Assembly (NCBI GenBank): GCA_031761405.1
Contig: JASEVX010000011.1
Span: forward strand, 42,444,076 to 42,508,075
Reading direction: 5' to 3'
Origin: Serripes groenlandicus
Taxonomy: Eukaryota > Mollusca > Bivalvia > Cardiida > Cardiidae
DNA length: 64,000 nt
Of this stretch, positions 42,550 through 53,297 are shown in pieces (positions within the stretch are counted from its first letter, which is position 1; each line of letters starts with the position of its first letter). Position numbers and translations under genes: made by a program. The notes under the pieces are model-generated. The model did not search any database and was not told the DNA's origin. It saw only the letters and a program-made list of their open reading frames with translations.

Positions 42550-43356
42550 AATGTAAAACGCCTCGTATACGTCCCATAGGGATGCATAAGGCATGCATGT
42601 CTCGACGTCAGGTTATTTGCGATTCATAAATTATATTCTTCGAAACAAGTTTTTAAAATCTATTCCCAATTCTATGACGTATTGAAAACAGAACATTTAG
42701 TACAATGTATGACTTGACTGAAGGTGCCTAGGCTCGGGATATGTCAATCACTAATCACAATCAATTACGTAGCGGACGAGCAGTGGCAACCCTGCAACCA
42801 ACCTTGTCAATACCCACAAGAGTCACAGCGGCAAGGGCAATATAAATCGTTTAAGTGAGCAAGGTATTCGGTCACGCCGGCTCAGTATTCTTTTGACACC
42901 TCTTCATTATCGTAAAGGGTAAACTTGGCAGTTCACAATCAACGTTTTAACATGCTTGATTGTGCGGTATCCTGACCTAAGCAGATTTGCTTTGTATCAT
43001 AGACAGGATCTTTGTCTACCGAAGGCGGAGTGATCGTTTTAGTTACAACAGTGTAACAGAATATCTTTAAATCCAAGTAACATAGATGAAAGCGCTAGGG
43101 AATTTACCAATGATATGCGGTTGATGTACTTCACTAAATGACTACGCAGAGTCCACAATCTTACTTTTCTCGCGGGCCGGCTCGTATGTATCCAGCATAC
43201 ATTGCGAAAAGTTTACAACAGATACTCATTGAACACGAGCTTCGCGTATAGATCCGGTATCACTCTCGTCGCAAATTACTTCAGCCTGTTTCATTTTAGG
43301 GAACGACAACACTATTTTCTTAGGTAACCACAACACTATTTTCTTACTTCTTTCAG

Positions 43357-44429
43357 TTTCCGAAACAAAGCAGCAGACGACCGGCAAACCTAGTTCAACA
43401 TATGCTATGGCAGAAAGATTGAGCCAGAAATCCATAGCATGTGAAAACTTTCATAATTTATCCAAACGACAGCTTAAAATCAACAGAGTATTCATTTATC
43501 ACATAAAATCATATAACCTCTCGTACTGTGGAGTCGGAAAGGCCGGTGGGACATTCTTTAAACAGTTCTTCTCTATGTTGACTAAAGGTGAAAACAAGTC
43601 AAAAGAATTAGAAAGTATGTCTAGATTGCGGGTACATCTCTCGATGCGTAAATACATAGTGAGATTCGACGATCCAGATTGGAAACATGCTAGATTGTTA
43701 ACGGTGGCTCGTAACCCGTATTCCCGTCTCTACTCTGCGTACATTGACCGCGTAACTCTCCCCGTAGCTTCGTCACCCATACGAGCAGGCGCATCATGTA
43801 AAGTTGACGTTACGTTTGAGGAGTTTTTGAAATACGTTGTTCGTCAAACAGAAATGGGCATAATGGATCAGCACTGGAGTCCTATTTTTTATATTTGTAA
43901 ATCCTGTTCAGTGACATCGACCTATATCATAAAACAAGAAACGTTCACGAATGATATACAATATCTACTCGAGGCATTAACATTGTCGCAGATTAAAACT
44001 GATGCAATAGAACGAATATTGAAAGAATCGCGTACAAACTGGACCATAACTGGAGTTGTTAAGGAAGTCATTGAATCGGGAAGGAAAGACTTTCAGAAAC
44101 CTGGCTGCATCGGGCACTATGGTCTTATGAAACAAATATGGAAAGCTTTCCAAGTACAAGGTTACATAGATGACAGTATTCAATTGACGGAGCAAATGTT
44201 TGCAGAAATTGGGAATTTGACGAATACGACTGTTAATAGAATAATACAAACAGTACTTACAACAATAGAGCGATATCCATTATCAAGCGAGAAAAAGAAA
44301 GTACAAAGGCGCAGATATTTGGCCAACGCTTACAAAGAAGTTGAATACGGGCTGATACAGGATATACAACGTGTATTCAAACCTGATTTTGACATGTTTG
44401 GCTATTCCTATGAGCCTCCAACAGTATAA
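43357..44429 (+). CDS. Carbohydrate sulfotransferase (HNK-1ST/chondroitin type), exon 2
   Basis: This exon encodes the Golgi-lumenal catalytic domain, which transfers sulfate from PAPS to a glycan. The acceptor TTCTTACTTCTTTCAG|TT precedes 356 codons plus stop, so with exon 1 the protein has 385 residues, normal for the Sulfotransfer_2 family (CHST8-14). Visible motifs in full-protein numbering are the 5'-phosphosulfate loop CGVGKAGGTFFK (86-97), the 3'-phosphate motif RNPYSRLYSAYIDR (147-160), DQHWSPIFYICKSC (199-212) and the C-terminal DFDMFGYS (372-379). The internal ATG at 43407 would give a frame without any anchor, and the 16 preceding codons are open and read as a stem region. The exact glycan substrate cannot be told from sequence. 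No disabling lesion is visible. The TAA stop abuts a ~100-bp segment shared with the ZP gene. Confidence 0.9.
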
Positions 44430-44530
44430 AAGTAAAATAAACCACGAACGTTAATTAACGTATAAAAGACCAACAACCCGATATGGACATATTCGTGACT
44501 TGCCACGACAACAAAGGTAGTAGACTTAAT
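44425..44530 (+). repeat. ~100-bp module shared with the 3' end of the ZP gene; holds AATAAA
   Basis: From the stop codon onward, AAGTAAAATAAACCACGAAC, GTTAATTAACGT, AAAAGACCAACAACCCGATA, GGACATATTCGTGACTTGCC and GTAGTAGACTTAA recur in reverse complement at 62568-62671 with about 94% identity. AATAAA lies at 44436-44441. TAA stands at both borders (44427-44429, which is the stop codon, and 44527-44529). This suggests insertion at a TAA site. Confidence 0.75.
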
Positions 44531-44741
44531 GGATGTAGTTATTTTGATTATCTGAGTTTACCAACATCCGACAATATGACTCTAAAGAACTGTTTATCAG
44601 GTCGGATATTGATATGCAGTGTTTCATGTGAATATTTGGTTTAAAGTATATACTATTTATTGATTGATTGTTTATGAGGTATTGGAATTAACGACGATTG
44701 CAATTAAGATGTATAGTTGGATATTTGGTTTTCTTTATAAG

Positions 44742-44747
44742 AATAAA
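44742..44747 (+). terminator. Candidate polyadenylation signal of the sulfotransferase
   Basis: AATAAA lies about 310 nt after the stop codon and would give a conventional 3' UTR. The alternative signal at 44436-44441 is only seven bases after the stop. Confidence 0.3.
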
Positions 44748-44984
44748 AAGCATAGTTCTGGAAGAAAGATGTGTTGAGTTATGTTGCAAGGAAGGCGGGA
44801 CACAGACGGTTAGTGGAACTTTTTTCCATGGTATAAACGAGATATAAGACTGTTACAATCGGCGTTAAACTCGCCATGTTTTTCAACGGATTATCAATCC
44901 CTTATATTTGAAGGACTGCTTCAGAGGACAAGATAAGGAGAAAAAATAAGTCTTTTAACACCTATATCTTTCTTATAACTCAAC

Positions 44985-45061
44985 CAAACCCTATGTTGTG
45001 GGTACTCAAAAGAATCGTCTCGGTGAGACGATTCTTTTGAGTACCCACAACATAGGGTTTG
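44985..45061. repeat. Perfect hairpin, 37-bp arms, 3-nt loop (CCCTATGTTG family)
   Basis: 44985-45021 is exactly inverted at 45025-45061; the arms begin CAAACCCTATGTTGTGGGTA. Diverged relatives at 50200-50283 and 59487-59555 share CAAACC.TATGTTGAGGGTAC and TAGGGTTTGGTTGAGTTATA. It is a very short foldback MITE. The plus frame at 44998-45213 is unrelated to any gene I know. Confidence 0.9.
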
Positions 45062-45289
45062 AGTATCAAAAAAGGATTTCAAAATTTGAAATACTCGCCC
45101 TATCTAGAGCTCTGTCACTATGTTTCGAACACCACCAGGCTGTGTGGATGGGCAGCCTAACATGCAGAGATGAAAGCACTGCGTTGGCACTAGAAAGTGA
45201 AATCAGTACTTAAAACACAATTTTGATCAATAGCTAATGCCAGCCAATTCATATACATTATTTTGAAAAATGTGTGAAGTTGGCAGAGC

Positions 45290-45920
45290 ATTAGACATTA
45301 GACATTAGACATTCAAAAACACCAGAAAGTCTAATTAGACATTCGCATATTTTGATTACCTAATGTCTAATTAGACAATCTATTTGACTTTCAAAGAAAG
45401 ATTCGCAAATTTTAAATATCGAATGTCTAATTAGACATAAGACATTCGATTAGACATTCACAAATTACGAGATCTATAACCCAAATTCGTGGGAGATTTC
45501 GGTATGTGTGTGAAGTTGACTCTATGACTCTATGATCGATCATCGGCCATCGGATTTCAATCTGTTCCACTCCCGTGACAGCGCGTTCCACTCCCGTGAC
45601 AGCGCGTTCTACTCCCGTGACAAAACCCGAGCGTTCCACTCACGTGACAGCGCGTTCTACTCCCGTGACAAAATCCGAGCGTTCCATTCCCGTGACCAAA
45701 TTCGTTGTAGGTCATTGTACATTAAATAAAAAAGAATGTATAATTGGTCAGTTAGACATTAGACATTCGATTATACATTCGCAAATTAAGAGATTTAGGT
45801 ACCAAATTCGTCGGAGGTCATTGAACATGCAAAAACGAATGTCTAATTTGTCACTTAGACATTAGACATTCGATTAGACATTCGCAAATTAGGATATGTA
45901 GGTTCTAAATTCGTCGTAGG
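45290..45920. repeat. ATTAGACATTCG repeats with an embedded satellite fragment
   Basis: TTAGACATTAGACATTCG, CGATTAGACATTCGCAAATT and ACCAAATTCGTCGGAGGTC recur irregularly. At 45510-45700 the run is broken by GTGTGAAGTTGACTCTATG, GATCGATCATCGGCCATCGG and six TTCCACTCCCGTGACA pieces. These also form the left border of the 8.8-kb satellite array (about 8778-8820). Confidence 0.8.
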
Positions 45921-46105
45921 TCGTCGTAAGTCATTGTACTACGACTAGGTGGCCAACAGGATATATCCTGATCTGACTGCGAGAAAAAGACCTACGAGGT
46001 TTAAAGTCAATTTATTACATTTATTAAAATGCCTTTGAAGCTATGAAATGCACTGGGACTTTTTGCGAGACCCAGTTATTTACTCCGAGGTTTAATATAA
46101 ATATA

Positions 46106-46368
46106 GGAGCCGTTCCACGAGAAAACCCAAACCATGGCCTCTGCGTAATATATCGATCTAGATCAGCCGGCGCAGTCCGCGCAGGCTAATCCGGGCCGAC
46201 ACATTTAGTCTCATGGGGATAGGGATATTGAGTAATGATTCCTGAAACAGAAAATCCACAGGAGGCGAAAAGTGTGCGTCCGGGTTAGCCTTCGCGGCAT
46301 GCTTAGGCAGATCCGTGTCGTTACCTTACGCAGAGTCCACAGTGTTGGTTTTCTCCTTGAGCGGCTCA
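46106..46368 (+). mobile_element. Family G MITE copy
   Basis: GGAGCCGTTCCACGAGAAAA at the left is imperfectly mirrored by TTTTCTCCTTGAGCGGCTC at the right; the interior follows 42286-42549. 46369-46831 holds nothing recognisable. Overlapping open frames on both strands at 46417-46777 have no motif. Confidence 0.82.
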
Positions 46369-46831
46369 TATATATTGGTGACGAACAAGTCTACGAACCG
46401 AATAATTGGACAGCCCTCAAATGATGTGAAGCGTTTTCTGGGTCTTCATTATCATGACAGGACTTTTATAAGCGAATTTACTGGTTAACCAATGCCGTTG
46501 TACCCTCACACAGAATAAAAAGAATAATCTATTTAGGGTCCCGACAAACAGTGTTATCCAGTCAGTGACATGGGCCATAACTACTGCACCGGTGGTGATC
46601 ATGCCGAAACCGTTGTATAATGCCAGATTCATGAACGGCAAAAGTCATCAAAATGTCACATACTTCAGAAAGATATCGATTAGGTCGATTATAGATGGAC
46701 GGAGATTGTATTTTGCTTATCCAAGAATTGTTTCTCGTTTGTTAGGAAGAGCAAAGGGTATGGCAAGAATTTCTTAGCTTGTAATATAAATTTTTAAAGC
46801 CTTATATGTATCTCAAACTTACTTTCAATAT

Positions 46832-47028
46832 TGTTGTTAAAGAAGCGACCAATATTTCAACGTAAATTATCCTTAATGCATTGGAGACTTATTCAGACGT
46901 TATTGATTTATACACCATATGAAATGAAATGGCTGAAAAGTGAACCCTATCCAAACTTTGTTCGTATGCTTGCACAGGGCAAACTCTACACCTCTGTTGT
47001 AGCAAAAGCCATTCGCAATATAACTGGG
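46832..47028 (+). other. Candidate exon with GTAAGT donor (duplicated)
   Basis: An open frame reads HWRLIQTLLIYTPYEMKWLK and SEPYPNFVRMLAQGKLYTSV, then VVAKAIRNITG, and ends at CTGG|GTAAGTCGG, a strong donor. A weak acceptor (TTGTTGTTAAAG) lies at its start. I do not recognise the protein. In copy 2 (about 55925-56121) it differs by one synonymous and three replacement changes (N to H, two L to P), which argues against constraint or points to sequence errors. Confidence 0.25.
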
Positions 47029-47216
47029 TAAGTCGGTGTGTGTTTGTCCTGTATTTAGATGTCTCGGTCTTCATTCGTCGATTTAATATGTCAGGACGGT
47101 ATTCAGTGTGCTAAAATGATTTCTTGCCTTTACTCACAATCATCTGTCTGTGTTGCATACACACTGAGACATGTTTCGTGAAAACCCAGTATGGTTCCTT
47201 GTTGGTTTTTTTTTGG

Positions 47217-47241
47217 GGGGGGGGGGGGGGGGGGGGGGGGG
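47217..47241. repeat. Poly-G tract (also about 56319-56340 in copy 2)
   Basis: About 24 consecutive G follow a T-run. The tract length and its surroundings differ between the two copies, as expected for a mononucleotide run or for sequencing error. Confidence 0.9.
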
Positions 47242-47498
47242 AATCGTCTTCATTTCTCTGTAACGAAATGGGTATTCGTGCATAGTGGTACAGTTTAGTG
47301 TCTATTAGTTTAAACGTATTTAATTTACATAAATTTACACATAATGATGTAACAAACAAATGTCGAAACGTGTAGTAATTATCTCTACTACATTTAAAGG
47401 ATAAGGCGATTCTAGTTTTGAACAACAACAAGTAAAATGAGACCGAGATACATACGATATAACTAATAACGATTAAATCAGTTTCAAAAAAGTATATT

Positions 47499-47744
47499 TG
47501 AGCCTTCCCACGAGAAGACTAACATTATGGTCTATGCGTAATGTATCGACCTATATCATCCTGCACAGTCCGCGCAGGCTAATCCGAGCCGACACACTCC
47601 GTCTCAGGGGGGTAGAGGTATAGAGTCATGATTCCTGAAACAGAAAAGTGTCTGTCCGGGTTATTGTTCGCGTTATGCGTAGGCTGGTCCAGTTCGATAC
47701 TTTACGCAGAGGCAACACTGTTGATTTTCTCGCGGGACGGCCCA
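47499..47744 (+). mobile_element. Family G MITE in duplicated block copy 1
   Basis: TGAGCCTTCCCACGAGAAGA at the left pairs with TTTTCTCGCGGGACGGCCC at the right; the interior follows the family but is about 18 bp shorter. The same insertion is present in copy 2 at 56593-56838, so it predates the duplication or haplotype split. Confidence 0.8.
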
Positions 47745-50199
47745 TATATAGAAGAATAAAAGGGATGGTTAGCAGAAGAGGATATAGATGATGAAGCATA
47801 TTAGGAGGCTGAGGTCAATCTGAAGATAATGTTGATATAAATATATAGCTATAGTTTAACCAAGTTGTTAAAACGTGCAGCCACTAAATATGAGCCTTTT
47901 GTTTCTGTTTCAGCTGTTAAAATGTTATTCTGACATGACGTTGTTTTCCTTGCCTATAGAGAGCGAAAATAATAACCAATGGAAATGCACTACTTTTCAC
48001 ATTGGCTTTTCCAGTTATCCCCTCGCGTATAAGCCTGTCATTCAGCGTCACGTGATGTAAAGAAACATACATGTATAGTATACTACGTCGTCTGCAATGG
48101 CTGACTCGAGTGCCACCTATTGGTGCTATTTGTACATCCAGGCGGTTAGATAAACAATGGAGAATTATTAAACATGTCTCTGAGAAAATGCGTATTATAA
48201 TCAATGGGCCCTACTAAGCAGGGGTGGCCACACTATTTACCTTTGAAATAACAGAGATATCCTGCTGCACTTAACAGTATTTACCCGAATGTTGACAATA
48301 TGTACTGTCACACTGGAATTCATGCAATATTTATTTTATTATACCGAACAAAATTACAAGTTTATTCAATTTATTCTGTACCTTTGTAGGGGAGGTGAAC
48401 ATGGGTAGATCTACTACAATATAACACACACATATATATATATGAATATACCGGTTATAAAACATTGTATGTCGCTGTGTCGACGGAATTGACGTGTATT
48501 CAAGTTCTATTCTTAGAACAGGTCAGCACAGACTTGTTGTTGTTGATATGTTTTTGTCAATGTCAATACATATTGTTATTGTTAACTTGTGTAGTACAAT
48601 GAAAACTATATAATTAATTAAATAAAATTACATTGTCTTGTTACCGAGTCTATGCCTCTTTGTCGTTTTTTCTGCAGTAATGCGTATGACGCAGTGGGTA
48701 GTCACAATTGATGGAACAGCACACATGTCCTCGCATTCTAAGGGAAGTAAAACGGGTGGGTAAACTGGTTTGCTAAATAGTGCATTTATTTTCCTTTGTT
48801 AAAGTGTCGAGTCATGTTAGAATCGAAATGAACTATCAAAACCGTGGTTTATTGGCGAATAAAACACGGTTTGTGATAGTTATTTCTTAACCAACCTACT
48901 TTTCCCCGTTCATAGGCAATGTGTATGAAAGTCCTATACCATGTATGTAGAAATTGAGTCCCAACGGCTTAAGGCACTTTCGTGGATATTCCTACGTTTT
49001 GATTGGATGAACATTTCAAACAAACACATTTTTTAGTGGAAATGATAACATTAGATATTACAAGGAATCTAATTGCGTATATTTACACTTGGTTCTTTTT
49101 TAACGCGTAATGGCATAACAGATGATGTAACACAATAATAACATCTGCGAGCAGTAAGGCAAATAAACACTTATTGTGAATGAATAATTCAAACAAGAGC
49201 ACCCTGTACGGCACAGACGCTCGCCTGATAGAAAACAGAAAAACAGCTGAGCGTGAACAACGCCAGGGTCATGGACAATAGCTCTTGTTTTTCAAGAAGT
49301 CGAGATAAAAAGAGCTAAAAATACCATTTTTCTGTGGTTAAAGTTCACCAGAGGTATGCACCCATTTTCACTCCATATTCAATTGTCTAAAATATCTCTG
49401 GTGTTCACGTTTAGATGGACGGACATGAACAAAAAAAACGTTGAATTTCCACTGTTATTTTATTATTGCATGTATTTGTCAGAAACTTGGAAACATTAAC
49501 AGAATGCATCGTTGGAATATAATTATATTTTAATCTGTGTCCGGTATGTTTAATTTCAATATTAATCCAATATAAATTTAAAAACAGTTAAATTTGGTGT
49601 TTTGTTTAAATGAAAAGCCATTGTTGTTCCCAGAAAGCTATGCATGCTTAAAATATTGTATTTCCTGTCCAGAAAATTGTCGTCTGCATAAATATGTTTC
49701 AAGAATGCCATTTATATTAAAGTGTAATAAATAGTTTTGAATGCAATGGCAAATGGATTCATTTTTTCAAAACTGTGAGGGCATTTTCAATCATGTGTTG
49801 GTCACTTTTCCACACCATTTGTAAGTGGACTTATGTTATATATTTTGATATGGTTTATTTGTTTTATTTCCTTTTAAGCTTTATGATTAGTATACATTAG
49901 TAGAAAATACCTTTTGAATTGAAGGAAGGGGTGGTTACGTGTTATTGTTGGGTCATCCTCATTGGGCGAATTATCTTTTCTCTTTCCACATATTTCTGAC
50001 GACCTTTCTGATGAGTGTTTTTTCCCCTTTCCCACTCTTTCTGACGACTTTATGATGAGTGATTTCTCCCTTTTCCACAATGTGTTCAACTTTTTTTAAG
50101 GTAAATTCTCTTTCATTTATCAAAGAGTTCTTATACTTTTGAATAATACAGCGACCTAGGTTAGTAGGTTTTTCACATGTCCAAATCCCTCCATGACCG
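47745..50199. other. Non-coding part of the duplicated block
   Basis: No exon was recognised. A short inverted pair AAACAAGAGC/GCTCTTGTTT brackets about 49190-49293, which resembles a common small bivalve repeat. The frames at 47875-48204 and 49874-50089 have no motif, and their reading is broken by indels in the other copy. Confidence 0.45.
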
Positions 50200-50283
50200 C
50201 CAAACCCTATGTTGAGGGTACTCGAAAGAATTGTATCATTGAGAGAGTTCTTTGGGAGTACCCAGAATAGGGTTTGGTTGAGT
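50200..50283. repeat. Diverged CCCTATGTTG hairpin, copy-1 version
   Basis: CCAAACCCTATGTTGAGGGTA at the left pairs imperfectly with GTACCCAGAATAGGGTTTGG at the right. The copy-2 version (59487-59555) has lost about 18 bp at the tip of the hairpin. 50338-50394 is a P1 MITE right-end fragment. Confidence 0.7.
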
Positions 50284-51209
50284 TATAAGATATGTATTGA
50301 TGGAAAAAAGATCATTTACCCTTCTCCGTATCTAGTCTTTTTGTAAGTGTATTCAAAGTAGTCTACTGCAGATGTGTTGTATAGGGGGAAAAGGCGTATA
50401 GAGACCGTGTCCCAATAAGAGAAGAACCCATATTCAACAGCAATAACGTAACCATCTAGACTAAACACTTTCCAGATAGAAACATATTCCAACTTTTACT
50501 ATGACTGACAAATTTGAATCTTTTAAAAAAAAAAAAAAAAAATTATAATAATTGCATGGTATGACCACTTGACATAATTATTTCCCGTTGGAATGTAGTA
50601 TTTGTGTTCAAATTTATCTTTCAATCCTTAAACTGAAATGACTCTCACATCACTCTTTCGTGTCACCTAGTAAGGGACGTAGATATCTTATCATCTACGT
50701 TCCTCCCCTAGTGTAAGGCAGAGAAACACTTACGGCTCACATCTTTACAAGATTCTTTATATCAAAGTGTGACCCATTTTCGTTAAACATGCATACCGAT
50801 TATTATATCCGAGCCTTGAAATTTCAATGCAAAAAAAAATCTCATTTTTCATGGCTATTGGAACAACTGTCATTGAGAGAAAGTAGGTTACCTTTGAAAA
50901 CACGTATTAACTTCTCAAAGCCAACTTGGGCATTATACATTTATAACTAATGACAATAATGACAAATTAGCTCAATATTTTTGGAATTGTTTATTCATAC
51001 TATTTACAATACTAGTTCATACATCCGTACGAAACAAATGCAATGCTTTAACAACTTTATTGATCATCTCATTAGTATGCAACTTAAATGATATGTTCTC
51101 AAGGAACGCCTCTTGTACAGGTTCATGTTCCAACGACCCAGGTCAAAGTTCAAGGTCACAGTGAAAATAATGTTGTATACAATGATATCATTGCTCTAGG
51201 GCTGTCGTT

Positions 51210-51222
51210 GAGAGAGAGAGAG

Positions 51223-51301
<79 letters not shown>

Positions 51302-51309
51302 AGAGAGAG

Positions 51310-51351
<42 letters not shown>

Positions 51352-51352
51352 A
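51210..51352. repeat. (GA)n microsatellite, copy 1
   Basis: About 140 bp of GA repeats with a few interruptions. The frames through it on both strands are artefacts. In copy 2 the corresponding interval (60475-61190) is about five times longer and includes unique flanking sequence missing here. Confidence 0.95.
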
Positions 51353-51779
51353 CATTACAAATGTCTACGAGAAACATAATTTCTGAGTCGATGAAATAAA
51401 AGATATCATTTGCCGAGAAAGTAGAAGACAAGCTGTAATCAATCAATTATGCGACTGGTCTTCATTAAGCCTTCATCTAAACATGAAACAGGATGAGCAT
51501 GGCGACTGTTAAACTCGGGAGATCCGAAGAAGACGGAACAAACTGATAACAATGCATGTATGGTCAGAATATGAATCAAGTCCGACCTTTGGAGACGTAT
51601 GGTCGCCGATTTGGTATGGTGTTTAACCCTTTCCCACTTGCAGACGCATTCAAAACCCATTTGCAGCAACCGACTTCTCTGCACCAAGTCATGATAAGCA
51701 ATTTCCACTTTTGCCACAATGTTTTCAACTCTATTTAATTATTAAACTCATTATGGAGATATTTCACAAATTTTTTCAA

Positions 51780-51985
51780 TTTGGTTTGTTGTATCCGGTT
51801 TAAGGCCGCATTATAGAACACATTGAGTAACACCATGACCTTACATGGGTAAGCTTCCACTGATCGGTTCATCTCATAGACCTGAGCGGCAAAGAGGGAA
51901 AGCCATTACTATTATTTTTAAAGTATTTTATATGACCCGGCCAGGGATCGAACTGGTGACCCTCCCGTATCCGAGATTCTTCTTT
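51780..51985 (-). mobile_element. SINE-A copy in duplicated block copy 1 (worn)
   Basis: CATTACTATTATTTTTAAAG, ATGACCCGGCCAGGGATCG (reverse B box) and AACTGGTGACCCTCCCGTAT follow the family order. The A-box end is lost. The copy-2 equivalent is about 61640-61830. 52045-52260 holds another tRNA-like stretch (GGGCGTACCGGGTTCGAACT) followed by AAACGGCGTCAAATC, probably a third, unassigned SINE. Confidence 0.6.
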
Positions 51986-52379
51986 TAAGCATAAATTATT
52001 GTAATATTGGTGTGAATCTAGCAGCACTACATACGTAGTTTTTTAAGAATTGTCTCAGTCAGGAGTCCTCGTTGTTCGCAGATACATTAATTCCACGAGA
52101 CACGGCGTTCTCTCCCTCTGGGAATCCGCCGCGGATCGAGTTGATAGTGTTTGTTGATAAGAAGCGGGCGTACCGGGTTCGAACTCCAGTCGCAACGGTA
52201 ATGATGGTCACAAGAATGTTATAAACGGCGTCAAATCTAATAACACTCAAGTCTCTCACTCTTGTTTTCTCCATAAATATAAAGCGTATAGTTTAAAAGC
52301 ATATGGTCAACTTTGACTAATAGCATATTTATTGTATAATTCTGATCTTCCAAGGGCCATCATCCCTTATAACTTCAAT

Positions 52380-52510
52380 GCGTCTTCCACCGACGAGCTA
52401 TGCGTGTATGCGGAAAAGCAGCCAGTAGATCGGAAAGACAGTTGTTTTGAGTACTGTGTAACACACCAAAGGAATTCGCAGATAGGTGTACTGGTGGCCA
52501 TTATATGACG
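52380..52510 (+). mobile_element. SINE-B 3' fragment, copy 1 of the block
   Basis: CCGACGAGCTATGCGTG, GGAAAAGCAGCCAGTAGATC, AACACACCAAAGGAATTCGC and TAGGTGTACTGGTGGCC match the middle of the SINE-B body. The same fragment is at 62210-62340. Confidence 0.65.
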
Positions 52511-52743
52511 TTAATCTTTCCCTCATATAGACGCTTTCTGACGCCTCTGTAGCAGACGGCTTTTTGAAAACATAGTGACAAAAGAAGAAGAAATTGCACA
52601 AAACGTGCAATTTCTCCTTTTGCCACAATGTTTTCCACTTTTTGTCATAGGTTATCCATTCAATTATGGAGATTTTCTATTTTTTGACAAAATAAGTTCA
52701 AAGTCGTCCTGCTGCAGAATTGTCGTATGAGGGAAAGGGTTAA
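52511..52743 (+). mobile_element. P1 MITE with TTAA flanks, copy 1 of the block
   Basis: TTAA at 52511-52514 and 52740-52743 bracket TCTTTCCCTCATATAGACGC and GTATGAGGGAAAGGG. A central palindrome GAAATTGCACAAAACGTGCAATTTC is present. The copy-2 equivalent is 62342-62570, where the right TTAA reads ATAA because a 100-bp module is inserted there. Confidence 0.82.
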
Positions 52744-52754
52744 ACCCAATTCAA

Positions 52755-52898
52755 TCAATTGATAATTATACCATTAGCCTGACTCGATCCACCAAGAACA
52801 GCCTCCTTGATTATCAATCGTCGACTTAAGTGATCACTTCATCCATCATCGCCATCTACTATGGAGAGTGCACGCCTTCTTCGGCCACCCTCACACGA
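52755..52898 (-). pseudogene. Orphan, frameshifted copy of the ZP gene's last exon
   Basis: It follows a TTGTATTACAG acceptor and starts SCEGGRRRRALSIVDGDDG, exactly as in 62684-62827. An extra T then gives GGA TGA, a premature stop, and a compensating single-base loss in ACTTAAG restores the frame about 14 bases later. The preceding ZP exon is absent because the duplication ends at 53297. The two opposite single-base indels could also be uncorrected read errors. Without its partner exon this copy cannot contribute to the ZP gene. Confidence 0.6.
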
Positions 52899-53297
52899 CT
52901 GTAATACAAATAAAAAAGGGTAAACCATACCAACCAAAGCTAACTCTTTGAATTGTCAGTGTAAATTCAACTGTCGCGTAATAATTAATAACAAGTTCAG
53001 TTTACTTATAACTATAGTAAAATGCCCGTTATGTGTACATACGACGTTTAACTTGTACGGAAAATAAGTGAAGATTTGTTGTGCCACCAATGCGCATCAG
53101 CGCCGCTCTATACTATTGGCAATATAATGTTCTTTTTCAAAATGCAAAGCTAGACAAGTCAATTTAAAACAAAACGCGTTTTAAACGGTTAACACAAATC
53201 AGAAAGCATACTATGCGAATAACACTTAAAGGAGAAATAGAACTGAAAAGTGTATCAATAGAAGAAAATATGTTAAACAGGAGTTTGTATATACATG

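Larger units (their letters stand above)
46832..53297 (+). repeat. Duplicated block, copy 1 (6.5 kb)
   Basis: Nearly the whole interval recurs in the same order and orientation at 55924-63245. Identity outside indels appears to be about 97%. Compared with copy 2, copy 1 lacks about 80 bp near 49770, about 50 bp near 49250, most of the GA microsatellite plus flanks near 51210, and the 100-bp module near 52740. The left limit of the duplication cannot be seen because copy 2 starts at the assembly gap. The right limit is sharp at 53297. Confidence 0.9.

Noticed and set aside
46417..46777. Opposing open frames (74 and 70 codons) as genes
   Set aside because: They overlap on opposite strands, have no motif and use non-ATG starts or lack splice signals.
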